Below, piece after piece: positions 44,790 through 52,741 of a DNA stretch of 64,000 nt. This DNA is from Gemmatimonadota bacterium (lineage in GTDB: Bacteria > ARS69). The position numbers were made by a program, and so were the translations under genes. Location of the stretch: positions 1 through 64,000 of the forward strand of contig JASLLL010000013.1 of NCBI GenBank assembly GCA_030747075.1, given 5' to 3'. Every line of letters starts with the position of its first letter. The stretch's first letter is position 1. The notes beneath the pieces are model-generated. The model made no database searches and had not been told where the DNA came from. It was given only the letters and a program-made list of their open reading frames with translations.

Positions 44790-45749
44790 GTGAGGCTGGT
44801 GGATCGAAGACTGACGGCTCTGGCGCTGCTGGCTCCGACGGCCTTTATCGTCGCGGGGGCGGTTCCCGGGCTGGGTTTTCTTCCCTGGCTACTCGTCCCG
44901 GCGGCGTCGCTGGCATGGGCCGTCCGCGTGGGGGCTTTGGGCTGGGCGCTGGCGATGGGTGCGGGGGCACTCGTGGTGGCCGGGCTGATGGGGCCGCGCT
45001 TGCCGGAGTTTACGGCGGCGGTCGCGTCCGGGTGGGTCATCGCGCGTGCACTGGGGCGCGGAAGGTCACCCGGGGAAGCTCTGGTGTGGGCCACCGTCCC
45101 CATGGTTCTGCTCGTCTCTCTCTCGATTCCGGGAGGGGGCGGGTTGCTGGCCGAGGAAGTTCGCTCGGTGTTGGACGAGCTGCTCCGTGGAGCGGCCGTG
45201 CGCGGAGATATTCCCGCGGAGCGGCTGGACGAACTTCGCGTGGGGGCTGAGGTGGCGCTGGATGTGCTCGGCCGAATCTGGCTGGCCTATCTGGCGACCG
45301 TGTTCTGGGGTTTTCTGGCGCTCGGCTATGCGGGGGTATCCCGCTGGGTTGGAGGCGGCCGGATTCCACGCCTGCCGCCGCTGGAGCTGTGGCAGGTTCC
45401 CGACCGGGTGGTGTGGGCGCTTCTGGTCGGGCTGGTCCTGGTTCTTCTCCCGATGGACGCGGGGAAGAGCCTGGGCTGGGGGTTGGTGTACCTGGCGGGT
45501 TTTGCCTGTGTTCTGCGGGGACTTGCCGTGCAGGTTTGCTTCCTCCGGAAGCGCGGACTCGGAAGACCGGGACAGCTTGTGGTCCTGGCGGGATTGACAG
45601 TGTTCTTCCTGCCTGCCCATCTGGCCGTGACGACGGGTCTTGGGGTTTTCGACACTTGGTTTGATTTCAGGGGGTTACGCCCCCCCGGTGAGAGGGACAA
45701 TCCTCTGGGCTTCCTTCGGCGCCCGTCGAAACGGGACGGTCAAGAATAG
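44790..45749 (+). CDS. DUF2232 (YybS-like) membrane protein
   Basis: 319 residues, GTG start. About eight hydrophobic segments with few charged loops and no recognisable catalytic motif. DUF2232 proteins occur between rpsR and rplI in many bacteria and are of unknown function; the location and membrane topology are the main basis for this call. The family resembles energy-coupling-type small transport components, but I claim no substrate. It is only 10 bases from rplI. Confidence 0.8.
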   Translation: MRLVDRRLTALALLAPTAFIVAGAVPGLGFLPWLLVPAASLAWAVRVGALGWALAMGAGALVVAGLMGPRLPEFTAAVASGWVIARALGRGRSPGEALVWATVPMVLLVSLSIPGGGGLLAEEVRSVLDELLRGAAVRGDIPAERLDELRVGAEVALDVLGRIWLAYLATVFWGFLALGYAGVSRWVGGGRIPRLPPLELWQVPDRVVWALLVGLVLVLLPMDAGKSLGWGLVYLAGFACVLRGLAVQVCFLRKRGLGRPGQLVVLAGLTVFFLPAHLAVTTGLGVFDTWFDFRGLRPPGERDNPLGFLRRPSKRDGQE

Positions 45750-45759
45750 GGGAGATGAC

Positions 45760-46524
45760 ATGAAGGTCATACTGACGATGGATGTGGAGGAAGTCGGGAG
45801 CCGGGGTGAACAGGTCGATGTCGCGGCCGGATTCGCCCGGAACTACCTGCTTCCGCGTGGCGAAGCGGTTCCGGCAACGCCGGGCAATGTCCGCATGATG
45901 GAGGAAGAGCAGCGGCTGACGGATGTCCGGGGGCAAAGATCGCTCCGGGATGCCGAGAAGGTGGGGTCCTTTCTGGAAGCCACGGATGTCTTTGCCACGC
46001 TGAAAATTGGCCGCGAAGGCAGAGCATTCGGTTCGGTGACGAGCCAGCAGATTGCCCTTCTTCTGAAGCAGGCCGGAATGGAAGTGGACCGGCGCAAGAT
46101 CCGTTTGCCGAAGCCCATTCGCCGGCTTGGCGTGATGGATGTCGCGTTGAACATCCACCCCGATGTGGAGACGGTCGTGACCGTGTTTGTGGATCGCGAG
46201 GGCGGTTCCCGCGAAGGCGCTCAGATGGAGCAGGAGAAGTTCGAGGCCGCGGAGAGAGAGGCCGAAGAGGTCCGGCGGCTGGAGGCCGAGGAGCGTGCTG
46301 TTCGGGAGAAAGAGGCCGAGGAGATCATGGCCGAGGCAGTCCGCCGCGCCGAGGAGCGCAAGGTCCGTGAAGAAGAGGAAGCCGCTGCCCGGGCAGCTCG
46401 AGAGGCGGAATCCAGGGCGACCGTGCCCGAGGGCGCCGAGGAGTCTGACGGAGAGGAAGCGTCCTCGGACGCGGATTCTCCGGCCAAGACGGAAGAGCCC
46501 GCACCGGAGTCCACCGAATCCTGA
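45760..46524 (+). CDS. rplI: 50S ribosomal protein bL9 with long C-terminal extension
   Basis: 254 residues from the ATG of MKVILTMDVEEVGSRGE; the upstream open frame is not used. The N-terminal domain (NYLLPRGEAVPAT), connecting helix and C-terminal domain give the standard 150-residue bL9. About 105 further residues are charged Glu/Ala/Arg helix (REAEEVRRLEAEERAVREKE), predicted coiled coil, then an acidic tail ending TEEPAPESTES. bL9 restrains frameshifting at the L1 stalk base. Together with bS6 and bL25, this is the third tailed ribosomal protein in the window. Confidence 0.94.
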   Translation: MKVILTMDVEEVGSRGEQVDVAAGFARNYLLPRGEAVPATPGNVRMMEEEQRLTDVRGQRSLRDAEKVGSFLEATDVFATLKIGREGRAFGSVTSQQIALLLKQAGMEVDRRKIRLPKPIRRLGVMDVALNIHPDVETVVTVFVDREGGSREGAQMEQEKFEAAEREAEEVRRLEAEERAVREKEAEEIMAEAVRRAEERKVREEEEAAARAAREAESRATVPEGAEESDGEEASSDADSPAKTEEPAPESTES

Positions 46525-46544
46525 GAAAGGGCAGGAGGGGTCGG

Positions 46545-47726
46545 ATGTTTATTCCCTGGAGGCGCGCAGCTCTTCCGGCACTGCTGCTCATCTCCGGGTG
46601 CTCCGGAGACTCCTCCACGGAGGCGGATGACGCAGTGCTCGTCGTGGTCGGGGGCACCCCCATCACCGAGTCTGCGGTCGCTTCGCACTTTGCTGAACTT
46701 CCTCCCGACATCCGGGCAGGCCTGCGTGGCCCTTCGGGTCGGGAAAAGGTCCTTGCCCGCCTCGTGGAAGAGGAACTTCTCTATCGCGGCGCGCTGGATG
46801 ACGGACTGGAGCAGGATCCACGCGTTGCCGCCGCGCTGCGGGCCGCTCGCCGGAGCATCCTCTCGCGGGCGTTTCTGGACCGGCGAAGAGACCAGGTGGC
46901 ACGCGTTTCCGAAGAAGACCTTCGTGCCTTCTACGACTCCCACAAGGAGGACTACAGCGTTCGGAGAACACTCCGGGTGCGGCAGCTTCTGGTATCCACC
47001 CGGGAGAAGGCGGATGAGATCCGGGAGCAGGTGGTCGCGGGGCAGCTGGACCTAGAGGATGCCTGCTGGCGCCAGAGCGACCATCCTCAGGTGGTTCAGG
47101 AACACGGGCTTCTCCCGGAGTGGATTCGCAAAGGCCGGGCGGTGGGCTGGTTCGGGAATCACCCGCGCTTTCATGAGGTGGTCTTTGAGTTGGCTCCCGG
47201 GGAGGTGAGCGAGGTCTTTGAGACCGCATTCGGCTTCCATGTCGCCCGGATCGAAGAAGAGCGTCCCGCCAGCACGCGCCCCTTCGAGGCTGCCCGCGCA
47301 GATATTCTGGCTCGAATGTCGCAAGAGCGCATGGGCAAGCTGGTGCCGGATGTCATGGAGGCGCTGCGCGGGGAATACGGCGTGGAGTACCCGGAAGAGC
47401 AGGATCCGGAGGCTGGCGTCCGCCGGCTCTTTGAAGAAGCTCAGGCGGAACCTTCCCCCCGGCGCAGGCTGGCCCTTTACGAACAGCTGGTCGAGGAGTA
47501 TTCAGGGAGCAGGTACGAGGTCGAGGCGCTGTTCATGATCGGCTTTATCCTGCGCGAGGAACTCGCGGATGCAAACGGAGCCGAGCGGGCCTTCCGCCGT
47601 GTTGTGGAAGAGTTCCCCGAGTCGGATCTGGCCGCGTCGGCGCGTTGGCTGCTTTCACCGACAGAGGGAGAGCCTCCTTCCGCAGTCGCAGCGCCACCCC
47701 CTCCCGATGAGGAGGATTCGCCATGA
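46545..47726 (+). CDS. SurA/PpiC-type peptidyl-prolyl isomerase lipoprotein
   Basis: 393 residues. Signal and lipobox LLISGCSG (Cys19) indicate a lipoprotein. Residues about 30-130 match the SurA N-terminal chaperone helices; residues about 145-245 form a parvulin domain (LRVRQLLVSTREKADEI, and FELAPGEVSEVFETAFGFHVARIEEERP). The last 120 residues resemble a TPR/tol-pal YbgF-like repeat, then a proline tail. It probably chaperones outer-membrane proteins. The parvulin loop is divergent, so isomerase activity is uncertain. ATGA overlap with the next gene. Confidence 0.88.
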   Translation: MFIPWRRAALPALLLISGCSGDSSTEADDAVLVVVGGTPITESAVASHFAELPPDIRAGLRGPSGREKVLARLVEEELLYRGALDDGLEQDPRVAAALRAARRSILSRAFLDRRRDQVARVSEEDLRAFYDSHKEDYSVRRTLRVRQLLVSTREKADEIREQVVAGQLDLEDACWRQSDHPQVVQEHGLLPEWIRKGRAVGWFGNHPRFHEVVFELAPGEVSEVFETAFGFHVARIEEERPASTRPFEAARADILARMSQERMGKLVPDVMEALRGEYGVEYPEEQDPEAGVRRLFEEAQAEPSPRRRLALYEQLVEEYSGSRYEVEALFMIGFILREELADANGAERAFRRVVEEFPESDLAASARWLLSPTEGEPPSAVAAPPPPDEEDSP

Positions 47727-48205
47727 TGGAAGTAAAGGTGTCCGGGCTGGCCATCGACGAGAGGACTCACACGCCCGTCGTTCTCCTGCGTGAAGAGGGT
47801 GGCGGAGGAATGCTCCCCATCTGGATCGGTCCCTCGGAGGCCAGTTCCATTGCGATCGAGCTGGCCGGGCGCAAGTTCCAGCGTCCGCTCACGCACGATC
47901 TCCTGAAGACCGTGATCGAAGGACTGAAGGCGCGCGTCGCCCGCGTGGCGATTGTCGGCTTGCAGGAAAACACCTTTTTCGCGCGCGTGTTTCTGGAACG
48001 GGAAGGAGAGCTCCTCTCCATCGACGCCCGTCCCTCGGACTGCATTGCGCTGGCTCTCAGGAGTTCCTCCCCGATCTTCGTGCGAGAGGAACTTCTTCGC
48101 GACGAAGAAGACCTGGCGCCCATGGCAGAGGAGAAGTCCATGGAGGATCTTCAGCGAAAACTGGAGGACATGGACCCGGAGGAGTTCGGAAAGCTGTGGT
48201 CCTAG
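47723..48205 (+). CDS. Bifunctional nuclease (DUF151) family protein
   Basis: 160 residues from the ATG overlapping the previous stop. DUF151 motifs are strong: PVVLLREEGGGGMLPIWIGPSEASSIAIEL, RPLTHDLLKTVIEGL, ENTFFARVFLEREGELLSIDARPSDCIALALRSSSPIFV (split in this description into its recognised parts). Members have been reported with DNase and RNase activity in plants, and a structure exists from Thermotoga. The acidic C-terminus carries a DPEEFGKLW end. Its cellular role here is unknown. Confidence 0.85.
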   Translation: MMEVKVSGLAIDERTHTPVVLLREEGGGGMLPIWIGPSEASSIAIELAGRKFQRPLTHDLLKTVIEGLKARVARVAIVGLQENTFFARVFLEREGELLSIDARPSDCIALALRSSSPIFVREELLRDEEDLAPMAEEKSMEDLQRKLEDMDPEEFGKLWS

Positions 48206-50025
48206 CCTGCGTGGCGCGGCAGTCTGTGCTGCGGACTTGCGGAGGCCTCTCCCTCCTGGTGCTGTCGGTGTTCCTCGCAGGATGTGGCACGCGCGCGCCG
48301 GTGGTGCCCGTCGACCCTGTTCCCCGGACTCCGAAGCCTGTCCCCGCCTCGACGACTCCCGAATACCCCCCGGCTGTTCGTGCGGCCCTGCGCCTGTCTG
48401 ATCCGGGGAGTACGGTTGCGGTTTCGCGGCAATACCGGGACACCCATCCGGGGTCGGCTTTCGAGGTTCGCCTGATGCTGTTAGAGGCGGGCACTTTGGC
48501 GCAGATGGGAAGATTCCCCGAAGCGAAGCTGGCGTTTTCGCAGGTAGCGAGCGCACCTTCGGGTCGAACCGCTCGGGCAGAAGCGTGGGAGGGGGTCGCT
48601 CTTTGTGAGGCGGCGGAGGGGCACCCCGCTGAAGCGGCACGATCCTGGATGCTTGCGTGGGATGAGTCTTCCGGGGAAGGCCGGAAGAAGCGGCACACGG
48701 ATCTGGTGTCTGCGCTGTCCAGAGTCCCGTTGCCGGAGTTGCGGGGCCTTTCGCGCGAGAGCGGGGCCGGGAACTCCCGGGAGCTGGTTCTGGCGGAACT
48801 GCGGCAGCGCGGAGATCTGGACCATGGGGCGTCCGTCACCGTCCTGGCACCTCTCAGCGGCCGCCTTGCGGAGTTCGGTGCGGACTTTGTTCTCGGCGCT
48901 CGCCTGGCTCTGGAGGACGGCGCGGGCGGCGATTCCCTTCCGCCTCGTCTTGTGGTGCGAGATACGGGAGGCAGCCTCCCCGTAGCCCTGTCGGCTGCGC
49001 GCGCAGCCATCAGGGAAGACCGGAGCGTCGCGATCATCGGGCCGCTTCTCAGCAGCAGCGCCCACGGGGTGGGTGCCATGGCTGCGGCCTGGGACATTCC
49101 CGTTCTGGCACCACTGGCGGGAGATCCGCGCCTCTCGATGGACGGTTCCGGCGTCTTCACGCTGGCCCCCCCCGCGTCAGCTCTGGCGTCTCCTCTGGCC
49201 GAAGCGGCGGTTCATGTGCTGGGCTACCATCGCCTGGGGGTCCTTCTGCCGGAGGGAGAGGATTGGGCCGCATTCGAAGAGGCCTTTCGTCTCACCGCAG
49301 AGAGCCTGGGGGCGCAAGTGCTTCTCTCGCTGGTATACGACCCGTCGGAAACGGACTTCCGAAACCCGATTGATCGACTGGAAGCGGAGAGCGTCGAGGC
49401 CGTCTACTTCCCCGGGGGGGTGGCGGAACTTGAGAAACTCGTGCCGCAGCTGGGCTTCTACGATTTCACCCCGCGGGTTTTCGGCAACGGCCCCTGGCTG
49501 GATCCGCGGGTTCTGGACTCCGGGAACTCGGCGCTGCAGGGAGCGGTGTTTGCTGCCGAACGCGCGGAACTCCCCGAGTCGGACTTTCGCATGAGGCTGT
49601 CGCGTGCCGTCCACGCCCGGTCTCACGGAGAGGTGACGCGCTTCCATGTGGGCGGCTATCGGGCCATGGCGGATCTCCTGACAGCGTGCGCGATGGGGAC
49701 CGAATCCAGGCGAGCGCTGTCTCTTGCCCTGAAGCTCCGGAATCTCTGGGAGTCACCCCCGGACGCGGCCGTCGTGGAGACCGTGACCTTCCGGGATGGG
49801 GTGTTCGGCCCCGTCGAATGGGCAGCCCGATTCAATCTTCCCCCGGAGCCGGACCCGGAGCCGCCACCGCAGGCAAAGCCGGTTCCGGAGGAGGGGGAGG
49901 ACACGGACGAAGTGGGCGCGGAAGGGACGGTCGACGGGGTGGAAGATGCCGGGGAAGCCGAGGAAGAGGTCGAGGAGCCCCCCACGAAGGTCTCCCGCAA
50001 CCCGGCGTCTCTCTGGCGCGAGTGA
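48196..50025 (+). CDS. LppC/Peripla_BP_6-type lipoprotein with N-terminal helical repeats
   Basis: 609 residues, GTG start overlapping the previous gene. A signal peptide ends in the lipobox LAGCG. Residues about 55-190 are TPR-like helices; from about 205 (VTVLAPLSGRLAEFGADFVLGARLAL) the protein is a periplasmic binding protein of the branched-chain amino-acid type. The domain order matches LpoA (LppC), which activates penicillin-binding protein 1A, though a substrate-binding role is possible. The last 70 residues are an acidic Pro/Glu tail. The next gene is a sodium-dependent transporter, beyond which lies another lipoprotein of the same fold. Confidence 0.82.
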   Translation: MVLACVARQSVLRTCGGLSLLVLSVFLAGCGTRAPVVPVDPVPRTPKPVPASTTPEYPPAVRAALRLSDPGSTVAVSRQYRDTHPGSAFEVRLMLLEAGTLAQMGRFPEAKLAFSQVASAPSGRTARAEAWEGVALCEAAEGHPAEAARSWMLAWDESSGEGRKKRHTDLVSALSRVPLPELRGLSRESGAGNSRELVLAELRQRGDLDHGASVTVLAPLSGRLAEFGADFVLGARLALEDGAGGDSLPPRLVVRDTGGSLPVALSAARAAIREDRSVAIIGPLLSSSAHGVGAMAAAWDIPVLAPLAGDPRLSMDGSGVFTLAPPASALASPLAEAAVHVLGYHRLGVLLPEGEDWAAFEEAFRLTAESLGAQVLLSLVYDPSETDFRNPIDRLEAESVEAVYFPGGVAELEKLVPQLGFYDFTPRVFGNGPWLDPRVLDSGNSALQGAVFAAERAELPESDFRMRLSRAVHARSHGEVTRFHVGGYRAMADLLTACAMGTESRRALSLALKLRNLWESPPDAAVVETVTFRDGVFGPVEWAARFNLPPEPDPEPPPQAKPVPEEGEDTDEVGAEGTVDGVEDAGEAEEEVEEPPTKVSRNPASLWRE

Positions 50026-50112
50026 TCGTGCCTGCCCGCCGGTCTTCGTCTTTTCGCTCGACATCCCGGCCGGGTGCCTGATACGACCTTCCCCCCAAAG
50101 GAGGGAGTTTTG

Positions 50113-51468
50113 ATGGATCGCCGCCCGGTATCTTCAGGTTCCCGCGGACGCTGGGGCAGTCGCCTGGGGTTCATCCTTGCCGCTGCCGGAAGCGCCGTCG
50201 GGCTGGGGAACATCTGGAAGTTCCCCTACATCACCGGAGAGTACGGGGGCGGGGCGTTTGTCCTCGTCTACCTCCTGTGCATCATGGTGGTCGGGCTGCC
50301 GCTCATGTACTCGGAGCTGATCATCGGGCGCCGTGGAGGCAAGGATGTGCTGGGTGCCATCCGGGGACTGACCGCACATCAGGGGCCGGCCGGGATGGCG
50401 GCAAGCTGGTTTGTGGGGATTCTCGCGGTAGGGTCGGGTTTCCTCATCCTGTCGTTCTACTCGGTCGTGGCCGGATGGGCGTTCCACTTTCTTGGCGTGT
50501 CGGTGAAGCTCATCCCCGCTCATGTCGATGGAGCTGGAGCGACCTTCGATGCACTCACCGCAAACCCTGTCATGTCAACCATTTGGCACACTCTCTTCAT
50601 GGGCTTGGTCATCGCCGTGGTGGCTCGTGGAGTGCATGACGGGATCGAATCGGCCTGCAAGCGATTGATGCCCGCACTCATTGGCATTCTGGTGCTCCTC
50701 CTGATCTATGTGGGGTTCCGGGGCGGGCTGGCGGAGTCGGCCGCGTTTCTCTTCCGTCCGGACTTCGGGAAGCTGAGTCCGGAGGCTGTGCTGGAAGCTC
50801 TGGGGCACGCGTTCTTCACCCTCTCGCTCGGGATGGGCGCGATGGTGACCTACGGATCCTACCTGGGCAGCGAACGCAATGTCGTCCGGGACGGGCTGGC
50901 CGTCGCTATCCTCGACACCGCGATCGCCCTCCTGGCCGGCCTCGTGATTTTCGCGGTGGTTTTTCAGGCAAACGGAGAACCGGGAACAGGGCCGGGGCTG
51001 GTCTTCGTCACGCTTCCCGGGCTCTTTCTCGATATGCCGCTGGGCACCTTCTTCGGGATCGCCTTTTTCGTGCTGCTCATTTTCGCGGCGTGGTCCTCGG
51101 CGATTTCGCTTCTGGAGGTGGTCGTAGCCTACCTCACCGACGAACACGGATTCGCCCGGCCCCGTGCCACCTGGATCATCGGTGGGCTCATCTGGGCGGT
51201 GGGGGTGGCGTCGGCGGTCTGGATGCCGGTTCTCGATTTCCTCGACGATCTGACGACGCGCTACATGCTCCCTCTCGGCGGGCTGGGGATCGCGATCGCG
51301 GCGGGGTGGCTGCTCCGTCGAGAGGATCGCGAGTCCGGACTGCTCGCTCTCGGCGGCGCTGGCCGGGGGCTTGCCGCAGTGTGGACTTTCCTCATCCGGT
51401 TTGTGACTCCGGTTCTGGTTCTTCTCGTGATCCTGTTCAAGATGGGCGCGCTTCCGTTCGGCAAATGA
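50113..51468 (+). CDS. Sodium-dependent (NSS/SNF family) transporter
   Basis: 451 residues from the ATG after GGAGGG. Eleven to twelve hydrophobic segments are expected. The N-terminal signature SRLGFILAAAGSAVGLGNIWKFPYITGEYGGGAF is the NSS family fingerprint containing the unwound TM1 and sodium site. These symporters import amino acids or amines with sodium. It is flanked by two binding-protein-like lipoproteins, which NSS carriers do not normally use. The C-terminus overlaps the next gene as ATGA. Confidence 0.93.
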   Translation: MDRRPVSSGSRGRWGSRLGFILAAAGSAVGLGNIWKFPYITGEYGGGAFVLVYLLCIMVVGLPLMYSELIIGRRGGKDVLGAIRGLTAHQGPAGMAASWFVGILAVGSGFLILSFYSVVAGWAFHFLGVSVKLIPAHVDGAGATFDALTANPVMSTIWHTLFMGLVIAVVARGVHDGIESACKRLMPALIGILVLLLIYVGFRGGLAESAAFLFRPDFGKLSPEAVLEALGHAFFTLSLGMGAMVTYGSYLGSERNVVRDGLAVAILDTAIALLAGLVIFAVVFQANGEPGTGPGLVFVTLPGLFLDMPLGTFFGIAFFVLLIFAAWSSAISLLEVVVAYLTDEHGFARPRATWIIGGLIWAVGVASAVWMPVLDFLDDLTTRYMLPLGGLGIAIAAGWLLRREDRESGLLALGGAGRGLAAVWTFLIRFVTPVLVLLVILFKMGALPFGK

Positions 51469-52583
51469 GCGACTTCCACCGATGGGCCACAGCCCTGCTT
51501 CTGCTGGCTGCCTCGGGGTGCGCGCGAGAGGCCCCGGACCCGGATCCGCTTCCCGTGCTGGGCGCGGTCCTGCCGCTGTCGGGGCCCTACGCGGACGCCG
51601 GAACGGAAGTGCTGGCTGGATTGCGCATGGCGGCGGCTTCTCCTGGCCAGCTTGCTTTTGAGTTGCGCGTTGCTGACGGGCTGGGCACTCCCACCGGGAC
51701 GCTGGCCGCGCTCCAGTTGCTGGCGGCGGACTCCTCGGTGGTCGGTATCGTCGGGGGGTGGATTGCCGCAAACGGGCGCATACTGAGCGCGGCGCCGCTG
51801 GAGAACCCGCCGGTCCGCCTTCTGCTCTCTCCGCTGGCGTTCACGGGACCCTCCTCCGGCGGCGATGGCGTCTTTGCCCTCCATCGGATTGAGTCGCTGG
51901 GCGTCGCGGCCGCAGGGTTCGCCCGGGAGGATCTGGGTGCGTCGCTGGCCGGGATCGTCGGGTCGGACGCCAGCGAGGCGTCGCGTCTCTTGCGTGCGGG
52001 GTTCGCTCACGAGTTTGAAGGCGAAGGCGGGCGGATTCTGTGGACCCTCTCGCCGGACCCCTCCGGGCGAGTGGCTCCGCCTCCGTCGGGAGGGGAACGC
52101 CCGGATGTGGTGTTCGTTGCCGGGCCGTCCGACTGGGCCGGGAGCGTGCCCATTCCCCGGGGAAGGCGTGAGAGTCCCCCTGCGTTTCTCTTCCCGGAGG
52201 GGTGGAATCTCGATGCGGCAGCCTCCCTGGGGGAGAAGGGGGCCGCGGCGTATCGCGTGTCCTTCTTCAGCGACACGGGGACTTCTCCGGGGTGCCGCCG
52301 GCTTCGGGAGGAATGCACGCTGGCGGGAGTGCGCCTGACCCCGGCGCTGGCCGCCGGGTGGGATGCGGCACGGCTTCTCTCGCTGGGTATGGCGCGGGGA
52401 GGGGCAAGCCGGAGTGGCCTTGCCGGAGCGCTTCCTTTTGTGGAAGGGCACGACGGCGCTTCCGGACCGGTCCCGGTGTCGCGAAGCGGAACTCTCCGGG
52501 AGGCGCCGGCGGTTTCCTCTCTCGGGGGAGGAGGTCCGGTGTTCCTCCGACGGGTCGAGGCCATTCTTCCCGCAGAGGACTGA
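51465..52583 (+). CDS. Peripla_BP_6-type lipoprotein
   Basis: 372 residues from the ATG overlapping the transporter stop; the long upstream frame is not used. The signal ends in the lipobox LLAASGCAR (Cys19). From there it is a type I periplasmic binding protein (VLGAVLPLSGPYADAGTEVLAGLRMAA, then GIVGGWIAANGRILSAAP). No ABC permease or ATPase accompanies it. It is a paralogue of the LppC-like protein at 48196, lacking its TPRs. A role in the periplasm with the adjacent transporter or in cell-wall control is speculative. Confidence 0.78.
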   Translation: MSDFHRWATALLLLAASGCAREAPDPDPLPVLGAVLPLSGPYADAGTEVLAGLRMAAASPGQLAFELRVADGLGTPTGTLAALQLLAADSSVVGIVGGWIAANGRILSAAPLENPPVRLLLSPLAFTGPSSGGDGVFALHRIESLGVAAAGFAREDLGASLAGIVGSDASEASRLLRAGFAHEFEGEGGRILWTLSPDPSGRVAPPPSGGERPDVVFVAGPSDWAGSVPIPRGRRESPPAFLFPEGWNLDAAASLGEKGAAAYRVSFFSDTGTSPGCRRLREECTLAGVRLTPALAAGWDAARLLSLGMARGGASRSGLAGALPFVEGHDGASGPVPVSRSGTLREAPAVSSLGGGGPVFLRRVEAILPAED

Positions 52584-52622
52584 TCGCCCCATCCCGCGCG
52601 GGCAGCGGCTTTCGGGATCCGC

Positions 52623-52651
52623 TTGACTCCACGCGGGGTGCGTCGCACCAT
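52623..52651 (+). promoter_or_regulatory. Weak promoter candidate for selA
   Basis: TTGACT (52623-52628), a 17-base spacer and CACCAT (52646-52651, 3 of 6). It is positioned in the 158-base gap between the binding-protein gene and selA. Support is weak. Confidence 0.3.
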
Positions 52652-52741
52652 GCTCACCGCGGACGGTCGCAACCCGGGAGGCCGCCATCCGCACCCTCTG
52701 GCCGACGCACGCCGACTCCCTTCGGGTGGGCCCTCACCGCC

